A DNA stretch of 64,000 nucleotides. It comes from Tamarix chinensis (lineage: Eukaryota > Streptophyta > Magnoliopsida > Caryophyllales > Tamaricaceae). The position numbers were made by a program, and so were the translations under genes. Shown in pieces: positions 50,710 to 62,599 of the stretch. The stretch covers positions 36,392,318 through 36,456,317 of the forward strand of contig CM060175.1 in NCBI GenBank assembly GCA_030549775.1, read 5' to 3'. Each line of letters begins with the position of its first letter. Within the stretch, counting starts at the first letter, position 1. The notes beneath the pieces were generated by a model, which was given only the letters and a program-made list of their open reading frames with translations, did not search any database and was not told the DNA's origin.

Positions 50710-51560
50710 AAAATAAGAAGAAAAGATATTTCTTATAATCCTTTAGGTGAAGACGAATTTAGTAAGCAAATGAAAGAACTAAAACATCAAGGCTTAATAA
50801 GAAATTTAGCAAATCCATATAGGTCCCCCGCATTTATAGTAAGAAAACATGCAGAACAAAAACAAGGAAAGACTAGGATGGTCATCAATTATAAGCGACT
50901 AAATAATAACACACTAGATGATACTTATACAATACCCAATAAATATAGTCCTTTAAACAAAACAAAACAAAATAAAAAATGGTGTAGTAAATTTGATTGT
51001 AAGTTAGGATAGTGGCAGATCCTAGTAAAAGAACAATCTACACCTTGGACAGCTTTTACCAATCTAAAAGGAGGACATTATGAGTAGATAGTAATGCCCT
51101 TTAGATTAAAAATTTCCCCTGCAATATTTCAAAGAATGATGGAAAACAAATTTTGGAGACTTAAACTTTTATTTAGTATATATAGATGATATATTAGTTT
51201 TTTAAATAGAAAAAAATTATAAACATCTAGAAATTGCTTTAAGAAAATTTCTAGAAAATGGTTTAGTAATTTACCAATAAAAATAGAATTATTTAAAGAA
51301 TATATAGACTTTATTGGACATAAAATTGGAAAATAAAATATTAAGTTACAACCACACATAGCAACAAAGGTTTTAGAACTCCCAGATAAATTAGAAGAAA
51401 CAAAATGTCTTCAATAATTTTTAGGGCTTATAAATTATTCCAAAATGTATATCAAAGACCTTGGGAGATTAAAAGCACCCTTTTACCAAAAAATAAAAAG
51501 GGAGGACAAAATTATTTTAACAAAGAATATGTAAAACTTGTTCAAACCATATAAGAAAGA
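50710..51560 (+). pseudogene. Pararetrovirus reverse transcriptase remnant
   Basis: Motifs in order: GLIRNLANPYRSPAFIV and TRMVINYKRLN (50770-51012), SKFDCKLG with a stop in place of the next residue, TPWTAFT, a VMPF-type segment near 51090, and YIDD at 51179-51190. Several TAG/TAA stops and shifts occur (51011, 51086 and after 51200). An intact enzyme copies the pregenomic RNA into DNA in the particle. YIDD is the usual active-site form in badna-like viruses. Confidence 0.85.
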
Positions 51561-51599
51561 TCTAAAAATCTAAAACCTTTAAAACTACCATTAGAAGAA

Positions 51600-52050
51600 G
51601 ACTATAAAATAATTCAAATAGATGCCTCTGAATTAGGATGGGATGTCATCCTAATAGTAAGACCAAATAAGTATGCTCCAAAAAGCACCGAGGAAATAGC
51701 CAGATATGAAAATGGGGTATTTAAGAATAAAAACTTACCGATAATCGAGTGTGAGATTGAGGCAGCAAGAAATTCTTTGGAAAAATTCAAGTTCTATCTT
51801 AGAGAAGAATTTACAGTAAGAACAAATTGTGAGGCAATAGTAAAGTTATGATCTCACAATAGTGAAATAAAAACTAGTACACATAGATGGATAAAGTTCC
51901 TTGATGCAATACAAGATGAAAGATATAAAATCACTTTTAAACGTATAAAAGGTGAGTAAAATATAGTTGTTGACTACCTATCATGAGTATGGAAAAGAGA
52001 AGTTAACACTATTACAAATGTAAGAAAACATCGGGACACAGCCCAAAAAA
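51600..52050 (+). pseudogene. Pararetrovirus RNase H remnant
   Basis: Motifs: QIDASELGWD (first Asp), ECEIEAA (Glu), TNCEAIV where Asp is expected before Cys (Asn instead), then WIKFLDAIQD and VVDYLS (from a DxLS-type end). Stops occur near 51850 and 51958. The frame degrades after 52000, and LTR-B3 enters at 52107. Confidence 0.8.
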
Positions 52051-52419
52051 GGACAGGAAGTTGAGAACCGATGGATGATTCAACAGAAACAAATAGGAAT
52101 CATAATTGTAATCCCCTAAAATTTTAAAAACCTATAATTTAATAAATAGCTTTTATTTAGGATAAATTAGCTTTTAAATTTATTTTAATTATTTTATGAA
52201 TTTTTGAGTATATAAAATTGGATATGAATATTTCATAAATTAAAATAAATAATTTTTTTATTTAATCATACTCATTTTATTTAATTAAAAAAATTTCAAA
52301 CTAATATTTTTCTAAAATTAACATTTTTAAACCTATATATTAAATTAAATTATTAAATTTTTTTATCTACCAAAAATATTAGGTTCTATTATTTTATAAA
52401 TTAAATTATTTTATTTTTC

Positions 52420-53670
52420 CTATTTTCCCTTTTCCTTTTCCTTTTTTCCTTTTTTCTTTTCTTTCTCCTTTTTTCCTCCTTTTTCTCCTTTCTTATTTTT
52501 TCTTTTTCCTTTTTCCTTCCCTTGGGCCTTCAGACCTCGACTTGCCCTTCCTCCTCAGGCCTAGGCTACAGGCCCGCTTCTTTTCCTTCCTCTCCTTCTC
52601 CCGTACATGTACCCCAACAACCTCCTTCCTTCCTTCCTCCCTCGCGAGCATCGTCTGGCCCAACCCCCTTTTTTCTTTTCTTTCCTTCTCCTCTCGACTG
52701 GGTCAACCCACTTTTCTTTTCCTCCCTCGCCCAACCTACCCCTTCTCTTCCTTCTTCTTCTTCCTTTTTGCCTCCTCCATGCCCAACCACCTGAGCCACG
52801 CCCTACAACTCCTCCCCGACAACCATCTACCTCCCTACTACTCTCCCTACCTCCCTCTCTCTCCCCCATCGTTTTCCTATCCCTTTTCAACACAACCAAC
52901 CTTGCACCCCCCAGCACGCATGCCCCCCTTCTTTCCCTTCTTCCCCTTCCCTCTCCCTACAACTCCGACACACCTAACCCCTACAGCCTGCCCTGACCAG
53001 CCACCTACTCCTCTTCTCCCTCTCCTTTTTCTTCTCCTCACCAGCCCTTTCCCACCCCATTTTTTATCCCTCCTTACCTCTCCCAATCTTTTTCTCTCCT
53101 TTAATTCTCCTTCCATCCCAACACCCCTATTTTGCACCAACGCTGCCTCTGCTTCACCAACCGCCCGAACCACCTTCTGCCACCCTCTACTCCCACCCTA
53201 CACCACCACACCACCCCTCGAGCCACCCTACAACCCACCTCCTTCCTCTCCTCTTCTTTTTCTTCCTTCTCGACAGTCACCCTGCACCTCCTCCTTCCAC
53301 CGCCATCCAGCCGCTTCTACCGCCACCTAAGCCACCAAACCACTCCCTAAAATCTCCCCTACCAACCCCTCACCTCCCTTGGCCGAGATAAACCCCCTCA
53401 CCCCCTTATTTTCCTCCTCACTTTTCCTTCCTTCTTAGCCACCTCCACCTCTATAGCCTCCTTCGCAGCCCTGCTCCCACTGTCGTTGTCGCCGCCACCA
53501 TTAGTCGCTGATAACCCACCCCTGGCCACCATCTACATACCCTCTCCACCCCTACACCCATCCCTTACCCTAACTCTCCCCTACCTGCCCTCTTTCCTAG
53601 CCCCAAAACCCCAACCCAAAAATAGCCTTTCCCTTCCTTTCTTCCACCACATTCGACCCTTTTCTCCCTT
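52420..53670 (+). other. Polypyrimidine block of LTR-B3
   Basis: C/T-rich tract giving a 262-codon Pro/Ser/Leu frame (52542-53330) and others in all three forward frames, which shows that openness comes from composition. It is homologous to 9140-10410. Confidence 0.8.
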
Positions 53671-54309
53671 ACTTTGCATGTAGATTATGCTACATGAGCA
53701 GGATGAGTTGCTACATGCCTTGGTCTAATTTAGTTCATAAGTTTTAAGGTATAATAATATTTAAGTTAATTATTTCATTAATTAAGTTTTATAAAGGCTT
53801 ATGCCTTGGTTTTCTCATTTCTAATATGATAAGTATTAATATTATTTTTAGGTATTGGTTTTGGTAATCAAAGCTTGAATCTTTAACCGAAATATCGGTA
53901 AGGTTTGATTTTTGTCGGAATTCAGGTAATCAGTAAACCCTACTTAAACGTATGGATAAATATATGCTAGCACATTAGGGTTTTAATATGTTATTATGCA
54001 TGATATATGTTGTTTAATATAATATAAGTAGTTACTTATATTAATTGATAAAAAGGAAAGCATACTAGTTTATATGCCATGAGTAGAAATAATGCTTAAG
54101 GAAGGAGTTTTGTTATTCAAGGAAATGTTAAGTACTTGTCCATGTTATATTATGTTATTGTGACCATAGATGAATGAATAATATTATTATGAGCCCTAGG
54201 GACATTTTGGTAATATGTCTTGTGCAAGAGTGTGGCCTTATATGTGAGGGTGCTAATGAGTATTATGTGGAAATATAGTAGTTGGTGGAATTGGATGATG
54301 AGAATGGAG

Positions 54310-55115
54310 TAAAATGGTGATGATAATTGGTGAAATAAAGGGGCAAAATGGTAATTTTGTAAGTAAAAGGGTAAAATGGTAATTTTAGAAGAAAAGGGCG
54401 GAATGGTAATTTTGTAAGTAAAAGAGTATTATGGTAATTTCAGAAATAAAGGGTAAAATGGTAATTTTGGAAGTAAAGGGAAAAATGGTAATTTTGTAAG
54501 TAAAAAGGTACTATGGTAGTTTTAATTTTGGAAGAAAAGCGCAAAATGGTCATTTTGTAAGTAAAAGGGGTATTATAGTAATTTTTGAAGAAAAAGGTAA
54601 ATTGGTAATTATAATAATGGAAAAAGTTAAATTGGTAATTATAATAATGGAGAAAGGTAAATTGGTGATTATAATAATGGAGAAGGGTAAAATGGTAATT
54701 ATAATAATGGATAAGGCTGATTTGGTAATTTAACCATCTAAAGGGTAATATGGTAATTATGACCATGGAAAAGGGCAATTTAGTAATTATAATAATGGAG
54801 AAGGGCAAATTTGGTAATTATAATAATAGAGAAGTAATTTAACCAACAAAAGGGCAATTTGATAATTATAACAAAGGAGAAGGGCAATTTAGTAATCTAA
54901 CCAACCAAATGGAAAATATGATAAGTGTAACAATTATGAAGGGTGATTGGTGACCTAATAAGTATGGGAGATAACTTGGTAACCTAAACCAAGAAAGGGG
55001 TAATTTGGTAATTATGCAACATAGGGGGTACTATGGTAGCTTGGTAAGTAAAGAAGGGATGACCTAATAATTATACAAGCAAGGGGCAATTCAATAATTA
55101 TATAAATATAAAAGG
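54310..55115 (+). repeat. Minisatellite of LTR-B3
   Basis: Tandem units of about 24-30 bp carry AAAGGGTAAAATGGTAATTTTG and, further on, GGTAATTATAATAATGGAGAAGG variants. Same family as 165-1215 and 11045-12110, but shorter. Confidence 0.85.
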
Positions 55116-55394
55116 GGTATATCAGTATCTCGTATCTAATATGTCGATGGGATAATGAAGTTTTATATTAAGACTCAAGTAACACTGAATAACAAGATAA
55201 AGGTATTTGACAATCAGTAAGTATCACGAGAAAAATCCCTAAATCGTAATTGGATGAGATAATGACGGCCTTAATGATTCCTCTAAGTTATCTTGGATGA
55301 TTGTATGAATAAGGAGAACCTAATGATATCAAAAACAATTGAAAGTGAATAAGTATCTGATTGTTGTGCTTTTCGTGATCACATTAATTAAGAC

Positions 55395-56160
55395 ACTAAT
55401 AATTCAAGTGAAAGACTTCAAGATCGGGAATGGTGGCTCTTTAGGGGTTGCTACCCTAAAGACGTGGTTTAGCCCACGATTATTCTGGTATTTGTTGGTG
55501 TGCCTTTGTGCCCCAATTAGGTCCTATATCTTACTCTATCTAGCTTTATGGACTTATTTAGGGGGTATACATACTTATGGATTAGGTGTCCTTGTCAGTA
55601 GGGCATTGAGTTAGCTGTATGCACTAGTACTACTAGGATACCTTCGCGACCCTGGGTTGATAGTTGAAGGGTACTAAGTAGCTTGTATGCACCGGTGCGA
55701 CCGATGTACCTTCTGTCCCGGGATCTTAATCTCCCCTCCGAGGAAAATAAATGGAATTGTTGTGATGATTAAAAAGGAAAAATACTAATTATAAAAGTGA
55801 AAGACTTATGAGTCGGGGCCAAATCGATCCACTGACGATAATAGTGGCCAGGAGCCTTCTGCCCTGGAGACCGGTCCACTGGTGAATAATAGTGGTCAGG
55901 AGCTTTATGCCTTATATGTTTTCCGGTCCATCAGCTATAATAGTGGGGTTCCCGCACTCGCATATATATAATTAAATAATGAAAAATACTAATCACTTAT
56001 AGTGGAACACCATGTGAGTTAGGGCCAGACCGGTCCATCGGCGAATAATAGTGGCCAAGAGCATTCTGCCTTGGAGACCGATCCACCGGAAAATGATAGT
56101 GGTCAGGAGCATTCTGTCCTGTATGTATTTCGGTCCATCAGCTATAATAGTGGGGCTCCC
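55395..56160 (+). promoter_or_regulatory. Palindrome/box cassette of LTR-B3
   Basis: Palindrome-like ACTAATAATTCAAGTGAAAG near 55396; a further ACTAATTATAAAAGTGAAAG near 55784 directly precedes three boxes (near 55830, 55875 and 55929). AATCACTTATAGTGG near 55991 precedes three more boxes (near 56037, 56086 and 56138). Both box groups end in GTGGGG(T/C)TCCC and GCACTC/ACACTC. Confidence 0.7.
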
Positions 56161-57408
56161 ACACTCACATGGATATATAATTAGAGAGATGACTGAACAA
56201 GGATGGACTAATGGCTTAAGGACCAGAAGTATTGATTGTACGTTTTGACCTATTCATATTTGATGGACTTGTTAAGTATGTGGATGTTGTACATGCATCT
56301 CTTATTACATATGTATATAGTGTTGTATCATGTGTTGCATTGCGGGCCTGCTTTTCAGTGTGTTTTAAAGGGTTACTCAGTACTATAGTACTGAAGGGTT
56401 CCACTAATAGGGCCCCTACCTATTCAATGGGTAGTATCCCTTCGAAGTCTATTTCAGGTGCTATTCAAGTGGGCAATGGGAAAGAGCGTAAGGAATCATC
56501 CAGACTTTTAGGGTTTCCCTCTTTCTCTTTTACTTCTTGGTTTAAATGTATTCCCTATTCTTATAACTACTGTAATACTCCGTATTTTTAAAATCCAAAT
56601 TTATTAAGCTAAATGATTTTAATAGCATAATTTGATATAAAAATTTAAATATTTTAATTTTGATTCGTTTTATGGATTTATCGACGATTTCGAATTCATA
56701 TTTGAATTTAATTAATTATTGTCGTTGCGAACCATTCTAGATAAATTCGTTAACGACAATGATTTTATTATATTCCTATGAGTTCGAGTCTCGGTTAAAA
56801 ATATATATTCCCGTTCTTTTTTGTATTTTTATTTTAAATATTTTAGATTTGTTTTCGATTTTAACTTTGTCATGTGATTACGACGTTATTTTGAAATTAT
56901 ATTTCGTTGACGAAATATATTATTTAAATTATAGAATTTCTGTTTAAATAGTTAAACTTATTTTTATAATTTTATCCATAGAAAATATTTCCGACTTAAA
57001 ATTTATTCGTTTTCGGAAATCGTTAATATTTTAGGAAATTATTTATGAATTTCTTTCCGGATTTAACCTTATTCTATTTTACGCTTATTGATTACGAAAA
57101 ATCGATTTCGAAAATTATTTAAACTAGTCTCGGTTTATTAGAATTAGATTTAAATATTTTCTTATTTGTTTTTAAATAATTTTTCGAGGTCTTATAATAT
57201 ATTTTCGTAAATAATATAAATTTTTATGTTCGTTGGTAAATTCTTCCGAAAATGTTTCCGAAATTCTTTATGTAGCTTTTTATTTATTTCAAGCGTTTAG
57301 ATCGTTTTGAAATAATTTTTCGTTTAATAAATTTTAGATAAAATCTTCCAATAATAATTTATAAATATTCAGTATTTTATATTAGGTATATTTGTATTTG
57401 TATTTGTA

Positions 57409-57790
57409 AAAAAAAAAAAAAAAAAAAAGCAGTGCCCCGACCGAACCCCCCTCTTCTTTTTCCTTTTTCCCTCTTCTTCTTCCCTTTCTTTTCTTCCCCT
57501 GCTCCTCCCGACCCCTTGCCCTCTGTGCAGCCCCAAACCCTAGCCAGCCGCCACCTCCTCCCCAGCTCCTCCTTGCGCCGCCTCGCCTATCGACCTTTAG
57601 TGACGCTGCAGCAACAGCCAAAGCTGCGCAACAGCAGCCTGCTCGACCGCAGCAGCAACGGCCGACGCCCAAGCAGCGACTACGCGCGGGAGCAGCAGCA
57701 GCAGCGGCAAGCCGCCGTTCGGCCATGGCTAGCTCGGGCGATGACCGACGAGCCACCCTCGTTCCCCGACGAAGCTTCTCCGACATTTTC
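57409..57790 (+). other. A-run and GC-rich block of LTR-F
   Basis: About 20 A residues, then a C/T-rich and finally C/G/A-rich segment with CAGCAG and GCAGCAACGG text. It occupies the position of the polypyrimidine block of the other LTR families. Overlapping open frames exist on both strands; no domain is visible, so no gene is called. Confidence 0.6.
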
Positions 57791-58039
57791 TTGTCCCGAT
57801 TGTGTTGATTTCATTCGGTATAAATTTTCGAAAACTCTAATATATATATTTGATTAATTGAGTATGAATTAGCTTATGAAAAGCTAAATTGATTGTTTGT
57901 TTATGTATATATGTGCTGTAAAATTGATTTGATAAGTTAATTGTGTGGCTGTGTTGGAATTTTGGAAAAATTAGATTTTTGGCCAGGTTATGCCCGAATT
58001 TTTTGGATTCGTCCGATTTAGCTATTTTTGATAAATTTA

Positions 58040-58760
58040 TTATACAATATGTTTTAAAATGTATCCAATTTTATTTTGGAACCGTCAATTTGAGAAATTT
58101 ATGCAGGTTTTATCAGAATTTGATTCCTAGGTCAAATTTTGGGTGTAATGAAATTGGGTCGTATAATTGAGCCATTCCGCTCAATTGATTTTATAATATT
58201 TTTTAAAATGTATTTAATTTTATATTGGAAGTGTTGATTTGGGAAAATTGTGCGTAATTGATCGGAATTGGATTTTTAGGTCAAAACAACTGCGGGTTTA
58301 AATTGGTTTGGGTAATCGGGTTATTTTATTCAATTGACTATATAAATTACATTATAATATGTTTAATTACATTTTCGAATCTTCAATTGATATGTTTTGG
58401 TAAGAATTGATCAGATTTGCGTTTCGGGCTCAAAAACCCTAATTATGCTTAATTGCGCATTTCTTTTATTGGCTTTGAACAATTGATTATTTGATATGTT
58501 ATAAAATGTGTTTAATTGCATTTCCAAACATTCAATTTGATTAAATTTATAGAATTGTAACAAATTGTATTTTCGGGCCTAAAACCCTAAATTTCAAGTG
58601 AAATTATGAAATTGATTACTTGTATTGTTGTTTTCTAAAATTGAATGTATAGAAATAGTTGAAATGGTATTAATTGCTTTCTAATACCTTTAATTTGAAT
58701 TAATTAAATTGAATTATTTGAGTTTGTGTCATGGGCTTTAAAACCCTAATTTTCGGGGAC
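58040..58760 (+). repeat. Degenerate 150-bp tandem repeat in LTR-F
   Basis: Five diverged units starting near 58050, 58203, 58357, 58500 and 58668. Each has an AAATGT(G/A)TTTAATT(G/T) segment, a TTCAATTTGA-like segment and a GGGC(C/T)(C/T)AAA(A)CCCTAATT or GGTCAAA segment. Spacing is about 143-170 bp. Confidence 0.6.
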
Positions 58761-60194
58761 GATTTTATAAAATTGATTTTTCTATGTGTATTTTATCTAA
58801 TCAAATTCTATCTTTGGGTTTTAAACCATTTAAATTCTGTTTTAACCTAATCGGTTTGGATTTGGTTCTATGTAAATGGTTGGGTTACCTATTTAGTTGT
58901 AAAACCTAATAAATAAGTTATTTTCGATAAATTAACTTATGATCGATTATTCTTTCTCGGGCTTTCCAAATTAAGTTGAAATGTCCCAAGTGATATTTGT
59001 ATTAATCCGTTTTGATTTAGTTTTAACCTTAAATCTTAATAGAGCTATGCTTTTAAGTCCTAAGTTTTGGACACGTTTTCCAAGAAAAATAGTTTGTGTC
59101 TCTGGTATCGATTAAATTATAATAGTTGAAATTATTTATCGATAGGATAGTTTCTAACTTAGTTTTCGATGTAATTTAGGAAAACTTTCTCGTGGATCCA
59201 CGAGCTAGTGATCTCTCTCCCTCTTATCTCGCTTAGCTAGCTTCGGATCCAGGTAAGTTTCTACTTACCTCCACTTATGGGTGTTTCTTAAGGATGTGGC
59301 TAAGGTCCCTACGTGTTATGTGACTTACATGCCTTGGATGCTTTGTATATATATATATCATGTCTTGTTGTGTATCACCTGATTGTCCTTAACGTGTTTT
59401 ATGCTTAGCGCAGCTTGGAGTTAAGGTGTGTGGTATGTGTTTTTCTTATGATATGAATGTGATATCCATATGTGGTGATTATGATGTGTTGTGGCATGAT
59501 GTAACCCTCTAGGACATGCATGCTTGGGTGATTATCATTATGACATGGATATGAAAGGATAAAAAGAAATAAATGGGAAGTGAGTTGCTAAAGAGGGGTA
59601 TGAGGTTGACCAAATTGAATAAGGGATGAGATTTATGCATGGAAAATTCTAGGGTTTGCATGGGAACTTTGAGAGTTTGCATGGGTTGGATAAAACTTGC
59701 ATGAGGATGATCGTTACGTGAGAAAAGTTGTATTAAAGTGTAAATAAGCTAAGGGGAGAGTTGTGGAGTGTTTGGAGACTTGGGATGAAAAATAATACGT
59801 AGGTTGGTGTAAGGGTGTATAAGGGACCCGATTAGGGTTTTGGGAGAAAGTAGTGATTGATTTGGGATTGAACTTAAATGAGATGAGGTGTTTGATGATA
59901 AATGAATTAATGGTAGTAAGGCAAGAGGAAATTGGGTCATATAGGTCCAATTAGGGTTTCAAGGGAAACCCTAGAGAGTGATAGTGGGTGGAGTGTGGTG
60001 TCACAAGGTGTTGGGCTTCAACCCACACTCTTAAGAGTTGGCTTTCATTATGTGTAAGTGTAAAGGGGAATGGATATCGAGGTGTGATAAGGGGCGCAAG
60101 AGTCCCAAGATATGGGACGGGCCCTCCTGGGAGGATGTGGATATAGTTAGCCATGCATGTCAAGGGTAAAATTCTTTCAAATAAGATATGTTAA

Positions 60195-60590
60195 GACACT
60201 AATCACTTAAAGAGAAAGATGTTGAGCCGGACCCAGACCGGTCCACCGGCGAATAATAGTGGCTAGGGCCGGGGTGCCCTATATGACCGGTCCACCGGCT
60301 ATAATAGTGGCTAGGGCCGGGGTGCCCTACATGACCGTTCCACCGGCTATAATAGTGGGGGATTCTGTGCTCAAAAAACCGAACATAATAACTATAAGAC
60401 ATTGGAAAGATACGAAGTAATTACAGTGAAACATCATGTGAGTCGGGCCAGACCGGTCCACTGGTGAATAATAGTGGCAGGGTATGTTACCCTCATGACC
60501 GGTCCACCGGCTAAAATAGTGGCAGGGCATGACCCTTATGACCGTTCCACCGGCTATAATAGTGGGGTTCCCGCACTCACATGAATTGAT
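60195..60590 (+). promoter_or_regulatory. Palindrome/box cassette of LTR-F
   Basis: Palindrome-like AATCACTTAAAGAGAAAG at about 60201-60218; boxes at 60243-60262, 60292-60310 and 60340-60358. The second palindrome-like AATTACAGTGAAAC near 60419 is followed by boxes at 60459-60478, 60505-60523 and 60547-60565. This is a clean two-times-three arrangement, very similar to LTR-A although the rest of LTR-F is largely unrelated. Confidence 0.75.
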
Positions 60591-61343
60591 AAAGATTATG
60601 ATGTGAATCGACTATATTTACCAGAGATCTAAAGAATGAGTCTACTCGATCGGGGCTGAGCATGTCCCTAAGTAATGCTCGGGGCTGGACATGTCCCTAA
60701 GTAATGTCTGTGGGGCTAAATGCCCGATTGGTTGGTTTAACATTACCCATAAATGCCCGCTTGATAAATGCTCGATTCGTCTTGGTTTGGTTTGGCGTTG
60801 TCCGAAAATGCCCGGTTGGTTGGTTTAATATTATCCATAAATGCCTGGTTGGTTTATCTGAATCTCTTATCGGTTTAAGATATTATATATGTTTCGCATG
60901 TTATTATATGTGTATGGTAGGACTTGTGATGTGGGTTTGAGTATGCGTAATATTGTGTCAATGTATTGTATCATAATTTAGTATGCACTTGATGTTATAG
61001 TTTACGTCTCTTCCATAAGGTAGGGTAGTGGGATTTACTCAGTATTGGACCCGTATTGATACTACCTTGGTTGAATGGGTCCTGTGATGATCCATTGATG
61101 GTGGGGAGCAGACCTCTTGTGCAGGTTTAAGATCGGATACTGTTTTGGGGTGGAAGGCTTGATTTGAGTGAGTAGGCAATCCGGAGTTTGATCCGTCGGG
61201 TTTTATCTTGTTTAACTGTATTTCTCTTTCGAAGTTACAAGTGTTGTATCTGAAATTTCAAGGGTATTGTAACTAACTTTTAATTTCTCGTATACTGTTA
61301 TGCTTTTAAAATTTGGATTTAATTGTTGACAAGTTTTAGCCTT

Positions 61344-61478
61344 ACATCTAACATGAGATAGATGGTTGACATTTATCTTATGTTAGATGTGGCGGTAACA
61401 TTTCCCAAATTCTCTCTTAGCTTCCGCTTATTTATTTCAAAAAAAAAATTTTCATGAGTGAAATTTGGCGGTGTTACA
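61344..61478 (+). other. Nested terminal inverted repeats of LTR-F
   Basis: Inner arms 61344-61360 and 61374-61390 pair at 16 of 17 positions (ACATCTAACATGAGATA with TATCTTATGTTAGATGT, loop 13). Outer arms are GTAACATTTCCCAAATTC (after GTGGCG) and the terminus TGAAATTTGGCGGTGTTAC. The flanking AGCCTTA and GTGGCGGTAACA are shared with other families; the inner stem sequence is not. Confidence 0.75.
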
Positions 61479-61729
61479 ACTACCACTAGTGGATTCTATT
61501 CATGTAAATTATTTATTACACTATTCTAATTTTTAATATGGTTTGAATTTCTTGCACTTGGTATTTTATTCTTTTAGCCTTAGCACTTGATACTGGAATG
61601 GTAGCAGTGAACCAGTCCGGTACTAAGTGTGGCAGTAATATCCCCATAATTTACAGTTTTGTTATTTCGCTTCCACTAATTATTTTAATCAAATGAAATT
61701 TTTCAAAAGTAAATTTTGGGGGTATTACA
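61479..61729 (+). mobile_element. LTR-B3, segment 2 (3' end)
   Basis: This continues LTR-B3 after LTR-F and aligns with 13625-13857 of B2. It carries the inner hairpin (61584-61596 and 61618-61630) and ends GGGGGTATTACA. Pararetrovirus sequence follows at 61730. Confidence 0.9.
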
Positions 61730-62599
61730 ATAATAAAGGAGCATAAACCTAAGAAGGAAAAAGCCTCAACGGAACTTGCAAATGATAAAATTGGAGAAAT
61801 TGCTCTAGAAAAGATCAAGGTAAATTCAAGAGATTTCTTCAAAAACCAAATCAACAATGTTGTTAAGATGGAAGTTCAACATGTGTTGAATAACTTGTAC
61901 AAATCTTGGAGGATAAAACATCGAACTTTATTCTTCAAAGCTTGTAATAGTCTTACCTCTCCTTTTGGCAGAAAACCTAAGCAATATTTCCTTGTTATAA
62001 GAGGAAATATAAGAGGATCTGTAACTCCATGGAAGCTGTCACAAAAGTAGTAATAGGATATAATAAATTAGAAGTAAGAACCTTTGATAACCTAAAGGAT
62101 GTGGTCCAAGAAAAAATAGACATATTCAAGGCAAATCCTATCTACACATCAAAAATGCCATTAAGACTCCAGCAGAAAAGGTAGAAAAAACACTTAAAAG
62201 AGGAAAAGTCTAGAAATACTAAACCCCTTTTAGAATAACCTACAAGAGAAGGACTAAACTATGCAATAGCAGTTCAGAAGGATGCTCTTGTGAAATTAAA
62301 TTCTACAAGCACTGCCAAATAATGAAAAGAACGGTGCGAACTCTAAATTAGAAGATAAATGAAGCCAAGAAATACCTACCAACCCAACAAGGAAGACCAT
62401 ATAAAATAATGCAGCCAAGGTTAACAATGTTTCCACATTAAGAGCTCAACTAGATGTCCGAAGAAGTACGAGAAATTATCAAAAAAAAAAGACAGAAGAT
62501 GATTTCTTGGAAGAATTTAAGCAACTTCTAATATTTTGCAAACATGAAAGACATATTAACTATAGAGGAGTTCAAAAATCAGTATTGGCTCACTATGAT
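61730..62599 (+). pseudogene. Pararetrovirus 3' ORF, transactivator-like (viroplasmin)
   Basis: The frame from about 61735 to 62050 continues the viral sequence after LTR-B3. At about 61965-62110 it contains, across one frameshift near 62030, a pattern like the viroplasmin/RNase H1-N domain of caulimovirus translational transactivators: an aromatic strand before an Arg-Gly turn, a Trp followed by Ala and Val, a V-x-G-Y turn and an RTF strand. A Lys/Gln-rich tail with stops runs to LTR-E4. Such proteins form inclusion bodies and allow reinitiation of translation. The identification is tentative. Confidence 0.5.

Larger units (their letters stand above)
52107..56570 (+). mobile_element. LTR-B3, segment 1
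   Basis: It starts TGTAATCCCC at 52107. Order as in B2: AT-rich, polypyrimidine block (52420-53670), AT-rich, minisatellite (54310-55115), GGGAATGGTGGCTC block near 55425, cassette (55395-56160), CAGTACTATAGTACTGAAGGG near 56378. It is split by LTR-F at 56570 and finishes at 61479-61729. The TSD is perfect: ATAAT at 52102-52106 and 61730-61734. Length without LTR-F is about 4.71 kb. Confidence 0.9.
56571..61478 (+). mobile_element. LTR-F, solo LTR in LTR-B3
   Basis: A 4908-bp LTR that starts TGTAATACTCCG and ends GGCGGTGTTACA, with a perfect ACTAC duplication (56566-56570, 61479-61483). It has an AT-rich start, an A-run (57409-57428), a GC-rich block with CAG-rich text (57430-57790), degenerate 150-bp repeats (58040-58760), an AGGTAAGT segment near 59250, a cassette (60195-60590) and the terminal inverted repeats. 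No genes: the 57432-57857 frame is open in both directions because of GC content. It is the innermost insertion of this stack. Confidence 0.9.

Noticed and set aside
57432..57857. GC-rich open frame of 141 codons with Gln/Ala-rich text, considered as a host exon
   Set aside because: It lies inside solo LTR-F, is open on both strands, and has no recognised domain or splice context.
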